A stretch of 64,000 nucleotides of DNA, taken from positions 1-64,000 of the forward strand of contig JAJSRW010000604.1 of assembly GCA_022414725.1 (NCBI GenBank). The letters run 5' to 3'. The first letter of the stretch is position 1. Each line of letters opens with the position of its first letter. Under the pieces are notes generated by a model. The model was not told where the DNA came from. It did not search any database and saw only the letters and a program-made list of their open reading frames with translations. Shown in pieces: positions 56,101-64,000 of this stretch. This DNA is from Microglena sp. YARC. Taxonomy: Eukaryota > Chlorophyta > Chlorophyceae > Chlamydomonadales > Chlamydomonadaceae. The position numbers and the translations under genes are program-made.

Positions 56101-58458
56101 TTCGCCAGGCAGCTTCCCATTGCCCCCCAACTTGCTCGCCACCACAGCGACATGGTGCATGCCGCATGAAACCTCCTCGATGAACATACCAAACAAGTTG
56201 CCGTCCACCTGGGTTGGATGAAGACAGCCCTCCCAGGGGACTTCCTTCTTCTCCTCTGGGTTGTATGCGCCTGGGTGGGCAGGTGGCAGGTGGGCATTAA
56301 TCAGTTTGGTAGTTTTAGGTTGCCGTCCACCTGGGTTGTATGAAGACAGCCCTCCCAGGGGACTTCCTTCTTTTCTTCTGGGTTGTATGCGCCTGGGTGG
56401 GCAGGTGGGCAGGTGGCAGGTGGGCATTAGTCAGTTTGGTAGTTTTAGGTTGCCGTCCACCTGGGTTGGATGAAGACAGCCCTCCCAAGGGACCTCCTTC
56501 TTTTCTTCTAGGTTGTATGCGCCTGGGTGGGCAGGTGGGCAGGTGGGTAGGTGGCAGGTGGCTGGGTGGGGAAGGTGGGTAGGGGGGGGTAGGTGGGCAA
56601 GTGGGCAGGTGGGTAGGTGGGCAGGTGGGTAGATATGTAGGTGGGCAGGTGGGCAGTAGCAGATGTCAATTGGCAGGTTGGTGGTTTTTAGGTGGCTGTC
56701 CACCTGAGTTGGTTGCAGACGGCCTTCCCAGGCTACCTCCGTATTCTTATCTAGGTTGTATGTGCCTGGGAGGGCAGGTGGCAGGTTGATTTTAGCCAGT
56801 TTGGTGGTTTTAGGTCGCCCTCCACCTGGGTTGGATGCAGACAACCTTCCCAGCAACCTCCTTCTTTCCTTTTAGGGTGAATGGTGTAGGGTGGTGGGTG
56901 GGGGAAGGTGGGTGTGGGGAAAGGTGGAGGGCGGTGTAGGTGGGTGTGGGCGTGGGTGGGTGTGGGTGTAGGTGGTGTGGGCGTGGTGTAGGTGGGTGGG
57001 TGGGTGTAGGTTGGTGTGGTGGTGGTGGGTAGGTAGTGGGGAGGGGAAGGTCTGTATGTGTAATGCATGAGTGTTGATTCTGCTCACCTGTGGCGCCCAT
57101 CTGGAAGACATGGCCCTCGTGCGTGAGGGCAACCGTTAGGTTCCACCCACACGCCACCATAGCCACGTCCCTGCGTTCTAATACCCCCCTAACACGGGTG
57201 GGCAGCAGCCGACCAGCCTTGTCTCCGGTGCCCAGGCAGCCGTGGTGGTGATCAACCTTAGAGCTGAGAGAAGCTGCCTTGTCAGCGTTGCCGGAGGCAG
57301 TGGCTTGAGCGGCGCCGCGGATGTCGCCGGGCTCCTGCCAGCCTAGGTCACCGCCCCATGTGAAGAGCATGCCCCGGGCCACAACGGTGGGAGCTGTGGG
57401 GTGGAGGGGGGTGGGGGTTGGGTTGGGTTGGGTTGGGTTGGGTTGGGGGGTTTGGGGGAGGGATGGTGGCTCTGCCAGCCTAAGGTCACCGCCCCATGTG
57501 AAGAGCATGCCCCGGGCCACAACGGTGGGAGCTGTGAGGTGGAGGGGGGGTGGGGGTTGGGTGGGTTGGGTTGGTTGGGTTGGTTGGGTTGGGTTGGGTT
57601 GGGGGGGATGGGGGGCTCTTGCCAGCCTAGGTCACCGCCGCATTGTGAAGAGCATGCTCCGGGCTACAACAGTGGGAGCTGTGGGGTGGGGTGGGTGGGT
57701 GGGGTGGGGTGGGTTGGGGTTGGGTTGGGTTGGGTTGGGTCGGGTTGGGGGGGGGATGGGGGGCTCTTGCCAGCCTAGGTCACCGCCCCATGTGAAGAGC
57801 ATGCTCCGGGCTACAACAGTGGAGCTGTGGGGTGGGGTGGGGTGGGGTGGGGGGGGTTGGGTTGGGTTGGGTTGGGTTGGGTTGAGGGGGGGATGGGGGC
57901 TCTTGCCAGCCTAGGTCACCGCCCCATGTGTGAAGAGCATGCCCCGGGCCACAACAGTGGGAGCTGTGTGGGTGGGGGATGGGCGTGGGGGTGGGTGGGG
58001 TGGGGGCTGGGGGGAAATGGTTAAGTGGGGGGGAGGCAGGTGGCTTAAGCAGCGCCACGTATGTCGCCGGCGCTATTGCCAGCCGAAGTCGCCGCCCCAT
58101 GTGAAGAGCATGCCCCGGCCACAACAGTGATAGCTATGTGTGTGTGTGTGTGGGGTGGGTGGGTGGGGGGGGGGGGAGTGGTTAAGTGGGGTGGGGCAGG
58201 TGGGTTGAGCGGCGTCACCAATGTCGTTCAGCCTATTGCCTGCCAAGGTAACAACCCCATGTGAAGAGCATGCCGCGGGCCACAACGGTGTGGAGCTGTG
58301 GGGTGGGTGGGGGGGGGGGGGGGAAGTGGTTAAGTTGGTTAAGTTGGGGTGGGGCAGGTGGCATGGGCGGCATCGCCGACGCCGGGCTATTGCCTGCCAA
58401 GGTAACAACCCCATGTGAAGAGGCATGCCGCGGGCCACAACGGTGGGAAGCTGTGTGT

Positions 58459-58489
<31 letters not shown>

Positions 58490-59206
58490 GGGGGGGGATC
58501 TTGCCAGCCTAGGTCACCGCCCCATGTGAAGAGCATGCCCCGGGCCACAACGGTGGGAGCTGTGAGGTGGAGGGGGGTGGGGGTTGGGGTTGGGTTGTTG
58601 GTTGGGTTGGGTTGGGTTGGGTTGGGTTGAGTTGGTTGGGGGGGGGATGGGGCTCTTGCCAGCCTAGGTCACCGCCCCATGTGAAGAGCATGCTCCGGCT
58701 ACAACAGTGGAGCTGTGGGGTGGGGTGGGGTGGGTGGGGTGGGGGGGGGTTGGGTGGGTTGGGTTGGGTTGGGTTGGGTTGGGTTGGGGGGGGGGGGGGA
58801 TGGGGGGCTCTTGCCAGCCTAGGTCACCGCCCCATGTGAAGAGGCATGCTCCGGGCTACAACAGTGGAGCTGTGGGGTGGGGTGGGTGGGTTGGGGGGTT
58901 GGGTTGGGTTGGTTGGGTTGGGTTGGTTGGTTGGTTTGGGTTGGGTTGGGTTGGGGGGGATGAGGGCTCTTGCCAGCCTAGGTCACCGCCCCATGTGAAG
59001 AGCATGCCCCGGGCCACAACAGTGGGAGCTGTGGGGTGGGGGATGGGGCGTGGGGGGTGGGTGGGGGGTGGGGGAAATGGTTAAGTGGGGGGGAGGCAGG
59101 TGGCTTAAGCAGCGCCACGTATGTCGCCGGGCTATTGCCAGCCAAAGTCGCCGCCCCATGTGAAGAGCATGCCCCGGGCCACAAACAGTGATAGCTATGT
59201 GTGTGT

Positions 59207-59238
<32 letters not shown>

Positions 59239-59846
59239 GTGGTTAAGTGGGGTGGGGCAGGTGGTTGTGCGCGGCGTCACCAATGTCGTCAGCCTATTGC
59301 CTGCCAAGTAACAACCCATGTGAAGAGCATGCCGCGGGCCACAACGGTGGGAGCTGTGTGTGTGTGTGTGTGTGGGTGGTGGTGGGTGGGGGGGGGGGGG
59401 ATCTTGCCAGCCTAGTTTACCGCCCCATGTGAAGAGCGTCCCCCGGGCCACAGCGGTGCGAGTTGTGTGTGTGTGTGGGGTGGGGGGAGTGTGTGTGTGT
59501 GGGGTGGGGGGGTGGTGTGGGGGGGTCTTGCCAGGCCTACTTCACCGCCCCATGTGAAGAGCATGCCCCGGGCCCACAGCGGTGGGAGGTGTGTGTGTGT
59601 GTGTGAGGAGGCGTGTGTGTGTGTGGGGGGGGGGGGGGGGGGGGATCTTGCCAGCCTACTTCACCGCCCCATGTGAAGAGCATGCCTCGGGCCACAGCGG
59701 TGGGAGCTGTGGTGGGGTGGGGTAAGGAGGTGTTGTGTGGGGGGGGGTGGGGGGGAGGATCTTGCCAGCCTAGTTCACCGCCCCATGTGAAGAGCATGCC
59801 CCGGGCCACAGCGGTGGGAGCTGTGTGTGGGGGGGGGGGGAGGAGT

Positions 59847-59880
<34 letters not shown>

Positions 59881-62800
59881 TGGAGGGCACTTGCCAGCCG
59901 AAGTCGCCGCCCCATGTGAAGAGCATGCCGTGGGCCACATCGGTGGGAGCTGTGGGGTTGGGTTGGGTGGGGGGGTAGAGGAGGAGATGGGGGGAAGTTG
60001 GGAGGGGGGGGGGGGGGGAGTAATGGGTGGTTTGTTCTTGTCAGCCAATCCATTTGTCCCCATGCAAATAGCATTCCAAGAGGCCACGCAAGTGTGCTTG
60101 GGGGGGCGGACGGGCAGGGGCGCGTGTGTGGGTGGTGGGTGGTGGGTGTGTGTGTTTGTGTTGTGTGTGTGTGTGGGGGGGGGGGGGGGGTACAATTGTG
60201 TGTGTGTTGTAGGATATGTGTATTTTTTGTGTATGTGTTTTCTTGCCAGCCAGATCACTGCCATATAATGACCAGGTGTTCGAGGAAAGCCACGTTTGAA
60301 TCAATGGGAGGAAGCTCATTATCACAATAGCATAATTATCACAACTTAGTAGCTGTGGAGTGTGTGTGCTGCGTTGTGGTGGAGGTGGTACCGGGGGTAG
60401 CGGGGGGGCAGGGGGGGTATTTAGGGGGAGGGGGGGTGAAAGGGGTATAATTACATGTGGGTTGGTGGTGGGTGGGTGGGTGGTATTTACCAGGTGTTTG
60501 AGGAGCACATTAGAATCAGCGGAAGAGCTCATGATAACATTGGCTCGCTGACATGTCCCCAAGGCTGCGGCTTAGGCTAGGGGGCGGATCTGGGCGATAG
60601 GGGTATAATTACCTAGTGTGAGTGTGCGTGATGAATGCGTGTTGGGGGAGGGGAGGGGGGGGGGGGGGGGTATAATTACCAGGTGTTTGAGGGAGCACAT
60701 TTGAATCCACGGAAGAGCTCATGATGGCATTGGCTCCTGTCATGTCCCCAAGGCTGCGGCTAGGGTAGGGGGCGGAGGTCCGCGATTAGGGGTATAATTA
60801 CCTAGGTGTGAGTGTGAATGTGAAAGTGTGTTGGGAGGGGGAGGGGGAGGGGGGGGTATAATTACCAGGTGTTTGAGGGAGCACATTAGAATCAGCGGAA
60901 GAGCTCATGATGGCATTGGCTCCTGTCATGTCCCCAAGGCTGCGGCTAGGGTAGGGGGCGGAGGTCCGGGCGATAGGGTAAATTACCTAGGTGTGAGTGT
61001 GAATGTGAATGTGAATGTGTGTTGGGGTGGGAGGAGGGGAGGGGGGGGTATAATTACCAGTGTGTTTGATGGCGAGCACATTAGATCAGCGGAAGAGCTC
61101 ATGATGACATTGGCTCGTGACATGGATCCCCAGGCTGCGGCTTAGGTTAGGGCGGAGGTCCGGGCGATAGGGGTATATAATTACCTAGGTGTGAGTGTGA
61201 ATGTTGAATGTGTGTTGGGGGAGGGGGAGGGGTGTGTGGGGGGGGGTATTACCAGGACGTGTTTGAGGGAGCACATTTGAAATCCACGAAGAGCTCATGA
61301 TGGCATTTTGCTCCTGTCATGTCCCCAAGGCTGCGGCTAGGGTTGGGGGCGGAGGTCCGGGCCAGGTCTGCTCTAGGGGGAGGCCCAGAGAAGGCGTGAG
61401 AGGGAAGGGACCCCACCGTCGATCGCAGTGGTGGGTGTGGACCGCACAGGGTGGAGCCGGGTGGGATTTGAGGGAGTCCAGTCCAGGTGCTGACCTGGAA
61501 ACCACTGAATCCGAAACCGGCAGGGAAAGTACGCGGTGGGGCTGGAAGGTAGGTGTTTTCTGGGAAGACAGCGAGGCATGTACTGCTTGTTGTTAGTATG
61601 CTGGGGATCCAGCTCGGGGGCTGCCCACGCCCTCCCGTCGACGGGTGGTTGGAGTGTCGTGGGGGGGGGGACACTTGGAGAGGGGGAACTTACCTGTGTG
61701 TGTGTGTGTTGGGGGGGGGGGGGGGGGGATGAAAGTCTTATTTCCAGGCAGTGAGTATTGGGATTGGCGTTGAAATTTATCGAAATGAGAAACAAGCATT
61801 AAGAGAGGACCAAGAGAAAGGCGGACATGTGATTTCAAAAAAGCAGAAACTAATTTTTTCTGAATGCAGAAATCGATTTTCACAAATGAGAAATGAGTGA
61901 AAGAAATTTTTCGAATGGGAAATCCAGCATTGTGAGGAGTCGAAAATCAAGGGACAATGATTCTTTTCAAAAAGCAACAAATTAATTTTTTCCAAATGGA
62001 GAAATTCGGATTTTCAAAATGAGAATGAGGAGAAAATCATTTTTGTCAAAGTGAGAAATCATTTTTGTCAAAGTGAGAAATCATTTTTTTAAAGTGAGAA
62101 AGCAATATTAAGAGGGGAGATGAGAGAAAGGGACCAAGTGGTTACAAAAAAGCAGCAATTATTTTTTCGCTAATGAGAAATCAATTTTTCGAAGTGAGAA
62201 TCAGCATTAAGAGGAGATGAGAGAAAGGGAGGAGTGAAAGCAGCAATTAGTTTTTTTCGTTAATGAGAAAATCAATTTCGAAGTGAGGGAAATCACATTA
62301 AGAGGAGATAGAGAGAAAGGGCGGAGTGAAGCAGCAGCTTTGTCTCGTCCAAATACATATAATGCACTTTGCAACTAATAGTAGTGTTTTGAACAAGTTA
62401 AACATTAACTCAATATATTATAGTGTAACAATTAATATTAGGTTTATCAAAGTAAAATGGACCCGAAAACCAAACCTTACACCGTCGTTAGAGCAGCGCC
62501 GGTTCGAGAGATTGAGGGGAGGGGGCAACCTGTGGAGGGAGGGAGGGGAGGAATGGTGGATGGAGGGGGAGGAGGAGGAGAGAAAAGAGCGAGGGGGGAC
62601 AGTTTGAAATTGAGACAGAGGAAGGACCAGTGCACTATGGACACATACCTGGCCCTCAGTGGTAGCGCGACACGGTTTTGGGAGACTGAGGGGAGGTTGC
62701 TGTTATAGGAGGGGGAGGAAGGAGGGATGGAGGGAGGAGGAGGAGGAGGAGGGAGGAGGAGAAAGGGGGTGGGGGGAAGGGGGGGGGCACCAAGTTTTAA

Positions 62801-64000
62801 ATTGAGACAGAGAAGCACCAGTGCACTATTGGGACACATACCTGAGGCGTTAGTGTTTTAGGTAGAAGCGACACGGTTTTGGAGACTGGAGGGAGGTTGC
62901 GATATAGGAGGGGGGAGGAAAGGGATGGGAGGGAGGAGGAGGAGTGAGGAGGAGGAGAAGGGGGTGGCTGGGGGGAAAGGGAGGGGGGGCAAACAAGTTT
63001 TAAATTGAGACAGAGAAGCACCAGTGCACTATGACACATACCTTGGGCGTAGTTAGAGCGACACCGGTTTTGGAGACTGAGGGAGGTTGCGTATAGGAGG
63101 GGGGAGGAAGGAGGGATGGGAGGGAGGAGAGGGGAGAGGAGAGAAGGGGAGTGGGGGGAAGGGGGGGGGCACAAGTTTTAAATGAGACAGAGAAGAACCC
63201 CAGTGCACTATGGGACACATATCCTGGCGTAGAGCGGACAACGGTTTTTAGAGATGAGGGGAGGTGCGTATAGGAGCGGGGGAGGAGAGGATGCTGAGGG
63301 AGGAGAGGAGGAGGAGGAGGAGGAGGAGAAGGGGGGTTGGGGGAAGGGGGGGGGCACAAGCCGGAGGTTTAAATTGGAGACAGAAGAAGCAGCCAGTGCA
63401 CTATGGACACATTAACCTGGGCGTATAGAGAACGACACTGGTTTGAGACCTGAGGGGGGGTTTGCGTTATAGAGTAGGCGCGGGAGGAAGGAGGCATGGG
63501 ATGGAGGAGGAGGAGGAGAAGGGGGGTGGGAAAGGGGGGGGGGGGGGCACAAGTTTTAAGATTGAGACAGAAAAGCCACCCAGTGCACTATGTGCGACAC
63601 ATACCTGGGCGGTAGAGCTACACGGTTTTGGAGACTGAGGGGGAGGGGGCATGGAGGGGGAGAGTGGGAGAGAGGGGGGGGAGGGAAGGGAGGAGGAAGG
63701 AGGCAGGAGGTGACGGTGGCGGTGGGCGTGGGGTGGTGGTGGGGTTGGGGGGGGAGTCTTTTCATTGGAGACTGAGAAAGCACCAGAAGCTGTATGGAAA
63801 CATACCTTAGATTGATTACTAGTCAGCGCGTTTCGGAGAGTAGTGGGGAGCTTGAGCTATTCTAGGAGGGGGGAGGATGCACTGACTGGGCTGCCGACGC
63901 TGTGTGAGACGTCCGGGTCGCAGTCCATGACGTCTGTTGGCGGCGGACTCATGTTTGGCTCTCCCCTGCCATGGGTTAGGGGTGGGGTGATGTAGGAGGG
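45388..64000 (-). CDS. Gene R: RCC1-repeat protein with long Ser/Pro-rich tail (5' partial)
   Basis: Exons: about 61600-61253, then 57393-57088, 56270-56002, 54742-54438, 53158-53029, 51927-51661, 50316-50132, 48864-48421, 47199-46922, 45464-45388. A likely 5' exon lies near 63.95 kb. All junctions from 61,253 to the stop at 45,388 have GT/AG and keep one frame. RCC1 motifs: GMLFTWGGDLGWQ, DHHHGCLGTGDKAGRLLP, VACGWNLTVALTHEGHVFQM, VSCGMHHVAVV, LLTWGRGSHGQLGI, ISCGGSHTLAVC. RCC1 repeats form beta-propeller blades used in GTPase exchange or protein binding. The tail (53-45 kb) is disordered, with acidic and Arg/Ser clusters. No FYVE domain follows the propeller, unlike in PRAF proteins. Fewer than seven blades are visible, so blades may lie in unresolved 5' exons. 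Confidence 0.8.
45465..46300 (-). repeat. Acceptor-edge copies of the last gene R exon (about x6)
   Basis: ACACACAG/GTAGCAGCGGGATGC and AGCAGCCTATGTTC recur at about 45,464, 45,615, 45,780, 45,940, 46,120 and 46,265, spaced about 150-180 bp. The spacers are (TG)n. Each copy preserves AG and the first about 40 exon bases. Confidence 0.9.
46500..46921 (-). repeat. Donor-edge array of the 47.1-kb exon (about 20 units)
   Basis: The 19-20 bp unit GGCTTGGCACCAAGGTAGGT (or GGCAGGT) repeats the exon end TTGGCACCAAG/GTAGGT. Some units have GC in place of GT, and some carry TTTGATATGTGGC instead. Confidence 0.9.
47200..48150 (-). repeat. Acceptor-edge copies of the 47.1-kb exon (about x7)
   Basis: CCCTTCTGCAG/TTGGGACC, CAGAGGCCTGGCACAGCC and CTCCAACCCACAAGCTCC recur near 47,200, 47,412, 47,533, 47,650, 47,773, 47,896 and, weakly, 48,130. 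Spacing is mostly 117-123 bp. The copy at 47.27-47.41 kb extends further into the exon. Confidence 0.9.
48985..49185. repeat. 54-bp intronic repeat
   Basis: Three copies of AACAAAGGGGTAACCCTGGG, GGCTCCCGCCCCCCAGAAGG, GGGGGCTCAGCCAT. Internal GGGGGCTCCCGCCCCC is palindromic. Confidence 0.9.
49190..50131 (-). repeat. Donor-edge copies of the 50.2-kb exon (about x6)
   Basis: GAGAGYGATGTCTYYGAGG, TTGACTCTCAAACAGC and GTAGGTGTATAGGG recur at roughly 180-190 bp spacing, with donors near 50,131, 49,962, 49,782, 49,575, 49,400 and 49,190. Confidence 0.9.
50317..50985 (-). repeat. Acceptor-edge copy of the 50.2-kb exon and intronic minisatellite
   Basis: CACAG/CTATCCCCATCACG and the next roughly 120 exon bases are duplicated at 50,485-50,606. 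50,620-50,985 is a 60-63 bp minisatellite (GGTTAGGGTTGTTAGACTGA, TAAGGGTGGTCAAGGAGGT). Confidence 0.9.
51130..51660 (-). repeat. Donor-edge copies of the 51.8-kb exon (x4)
   Basis: GGCGCACAAGC, GACGTTGGGACGCCAATAAA, CGCAGCTTGTCTGC and GGTATGCATAAGGGGG recur about every 170 bp, with donors near 51,660, 51,485, 51,317 and 51,145. About 120 exon bases are included in each copy, and the coding frame GTPIKTKERTPRLTRSLSAG survives in all four. Confidence 0.9.
51928..52490 (-). repeat. Acceptor-edge copies of the 51.8-kb exon (x4)
   Basis: CCACAG/CCAAGCAGCC, CTCCGTCTGGACCAAGTTCA and AACTCACTCAACGTC recur near 51,927, 52,095, 52,255 and 52,475, with poly-C or (CA)n tracts (gene strand) upstream of each AG. 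Confidence 0.9.
52560..53028 (-). repeat. Donor-edge copies of the 53.1-kb exon (x4)
   Basis: ATGAACCCTGAGGATTGG, CCTGATGCATTGAGAAAG and GTGATCTACGTTACA recur near 53,028, 52,855, 52,730 and 52,578. A long poly-C (52,662-52,706) separates two copies. Confidence 0.9.
53159..54200 (-). repeat. Acceptor-edge copies of the 53.1-kb exon (x3) with (TGGGT)n spacers
   Basis: CTCAATAG/GCATRTTGGTCCCCAAGG, GCGCTACGCAGC and TTATGGAGCATCC recur near 53,158, 53,534 and 54,008. On the plus strand the spacers are long GGGTTGGAGTGGG repeats. Confidence 0.9.
54240..54437 (-). repeat. Donor-proximal 21-24 bp repeat
   Basis: About nine units of TTCAGGGTTTATGATGATGTG start directly at the donor of the 54.6-kb exon (GTGGGTTTCAGGGTTTATG), so the array was seeded from the first intron bases. 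Confidence 0.85.
54438..54742 (-). CDS. Gene R last RCC1 exon
   Basis: It is 305 bp and begins VVGATEGRKVLHISCGGSHT, LAVCEHV, closing the propeller. It then becomes Pro/Ala-rich and ends NSPSMA(R) at GTGGGTTT. Confidence 0.9.
54743..54945 (-). repeat. Acceptor-edge copies of the 54.6-kb exon (x2 to 3)
   Basis: CACACACAG/GTTGTGGRAGCTAC and GTCCTCCACATCTCCTG recur near 54,742 and 54,863. A short third remnant (TACACTCTAGCTGCAAGG) lies near 54,935. Confidence 0.8.
54946..55416. repeat. (GGTA)n tetranucleotide microsatellite
   Basis: About 470 bp of GTAG repeats with scattered GCAG and GTAGTAG variants lie within an intron of gene R. Confidence 0.95.
55430..56001 (-). repeat. Donor-edge copies of the 56.1-kb RCC1 exon (x4)
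   Basis: TGGGCTATTGACATGGGGGC, GGCCAGCTGGGCATCAGCAC, AACCTGCCACAG and GTCAGTGTTATTT recur with donors near 56,001, 55,814, 55,626 and 55,439, a constant 187-188 bp spacing. Confidence 0.95.
56002..56270 (-). CDS. Gene R RCC1 exon
   Basis: It is 269 bp and reads GAYNPEEKKEVPWEGCLHPT through VSCGMHHVAVVASK to LLTWGRGSHGQLGISTKGNS, PKDFNLPQ before GTCAGTG. The phase is consistent on both sides. Confidence 0.9.
56271..56880 (-). repeat. Acceptor-edge copies of the 56.1-kb RCC1 exon (about x5)
   Basis: CCCACCCAG/GCGCATACAACC, AAGAAGGAAGTCCCCTGGGA and GGCTGTCTTCATCCAACC recur near 56,270, 56,390, 56,521, 56,766 and, weaker, 56,870. The CACCTGCCCACC spacer repeats resemble a pyrimidine tract. Confidence 0.9.
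57088..57393 (-). CDS. Gene R RCC1 exon
   Basis: It is 306 bp. It enters PTVVARGMLFTWGGDLGWQE and ends VALTHEGHVFQMGAT before GTGAGC. It carries one full RCC1 repeat and the start of the next. The first roughly 50 bases are the source of the large acceptor array upstream. Confidence 0.9.
57394..59960 (-). repeat. Acceptor-edge array of the 57-kb RCC1 exon (about 19 copies)
   Basis: CACAG/CTCCCACCGTTGTGGCC, CGGGGCATGCTCTTCACATG and GGGCGGTGACCTAGGCTGGC recur about every 105-170 bp from 57,394 to 59,960. Copies near 58,080-58,440 and 59,150-59,310 vary (GGTTGTTACC in place of GGCGGTGACC). Degenerate traces continue to about 60,290. The spacers are, on plus, (GGGTT)n, (TG)n and poly-G. Confidence 0.95.
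60240..61252 (-). repeat. Donor-edge copies of the 61-kb exon (about x6)
   Basis: GACATGACAGGAGCCAATGC, CATCATGAGCTCTTCCG, TTCAAATGTGCTCC, AAACACCTG and GTAATTATACC recur with donors near 61,252, 61,060, 60,864, 60,678, 60,492 and 60,270. The copy joined to the exon has extra bases near 61,258 and 61,311 that break the frame seen in its siblings. Confidence 0.9.
61253..61600 (-). CDS. Gene R Pro/Ser-rich exon upstream of RCC1
   Basis: The frame reads VFPENTYLPAPPRTFPAGFG ... TSAPNPSRSLGDMTGA, then (from sibling copies) NAIMSSSVDSNVLPQTP before GTAATT. It joins the 57-kb exon in phase. The acceptor is not certain; CTTCCCAG near 61,567 or TTTCCAG near 61,499 are candidates. Confidence 0.6.
61740..62330. 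repeat. Diverged GAGAAATCATTTTT minisatellite
   Basis: Repeats of AGTGAGAAATCATTTTTGTC, ATTAAGAGGAGATGAGAGAA and AAAGCAGCAATTA occupy the intron. They resemble the 11-12 kb array in composition but not in exact unit. Confidence 0.7.
62331..62475. other. Unique AT-rich intron stretch
   Basis: No repeats or coding features were recognised. Confidence 0.4.
62476..63870 (-). repeat. Donor-edge copies, about 8 x 180 bp
   Basis: CCTCAGTCTCCAAAACCGTG, AG/GTATGTGTCCATAGTGCAC, TGGTGCTTCTCTGTCTC and a poly-C/CCTCC tract recur from 62.49 to 63.86 kb. The source exon is presumably the one near 63.87-63.95 kb. Indels change the frame from copy to copy. Confidence 0.85.
63860..63952 (-). CDS. Possible first or early exon of gene R
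   Basis: ATG at 63,952 opens MSPPPTDVMDCDPDVSHSVG, SPVSASSPLLE, then TAG. The sequence after it is homologous to the donor-edge copies, so a small indel may hide the true frame and donor (AAG/GTATGTTT near 63,797). The frame is also open upstream of the ATG towards the window end. Confidence 0.4.

Overview
This window is nuclear DNA of a eukaryote, most likely a chlorophyte green alga. It has long GT-AG introns, a CCCTAAA telomere-like motif, a BRX domain (a Viridiplantae family), a Ty3/gypsy chromovirus, tRNA-derived SINE-like repeats, and a very heavy load of minisatellites and homopolymers. Small indels in otherwise open repeat copies suggest real decay, residual long-read error, or both.

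Layout. Positions 1-9.6 kb are a degenerate TG-rich satellite. 9.6-24 kb is repeat-dominated: minisatellites of 16, 33, 43, 57-58 and 64 bp, a 311-bp higher-order array, two MITEs, SINE fragments and a 111-bp-arm fold-back. It holds only weak minus-strand gene remnants at 9.7-10.9, 19.0-19.5 and 22.4-23.2 kb. 24.27-29.68 kb is a nearly complete LTR retrotransposon with 345/341-bp LTRs, a TGGGG target duplication, Gag, protease, RT-RNase H-integrase and an out-of-frame chromodomain. Two copies of one hAT-type MITE lie at 29.99 and 35.80 kb in opposite orientation.

31.4-64 kb holds two multi-exon genes, both on the minus strand. Gene K runs from about 43.3 kb (5' end unresolved) to 31,388. Eight exons with consistent phase encode a four-helix MLKL-like N-terminal bundle, a protein kinase domain, a coiled coil and a C-terminal BRX domain. 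Gene R runs from beyond or near the window end to 45,388. It encodes RCC1-type repeats followed by a long Ser/Pro-rich tail; ten exons keep phase through to the stop. RCC1 and BRX occur together in land-plant PRAF proteins, so these head-to-tail neighbours may be halves of a related system.

The most unusual feature is intron architecture. Nearly every intron of both genes is built from tandem, diverged copies of its own exon edges. Copies of the donor edge (exon end plus GT) follow the real donor, and copies of the acceptor edge (pyrimidine/CA tract, AG, exon start) precede the real acceptor. Copy numbers range from 2 to about 19 for acceptors. One 2.1-kb array carries on the order of 100 GTACGA-type donor-like sites. 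I know of no name for this architecture and regard it as the main discovery lead.
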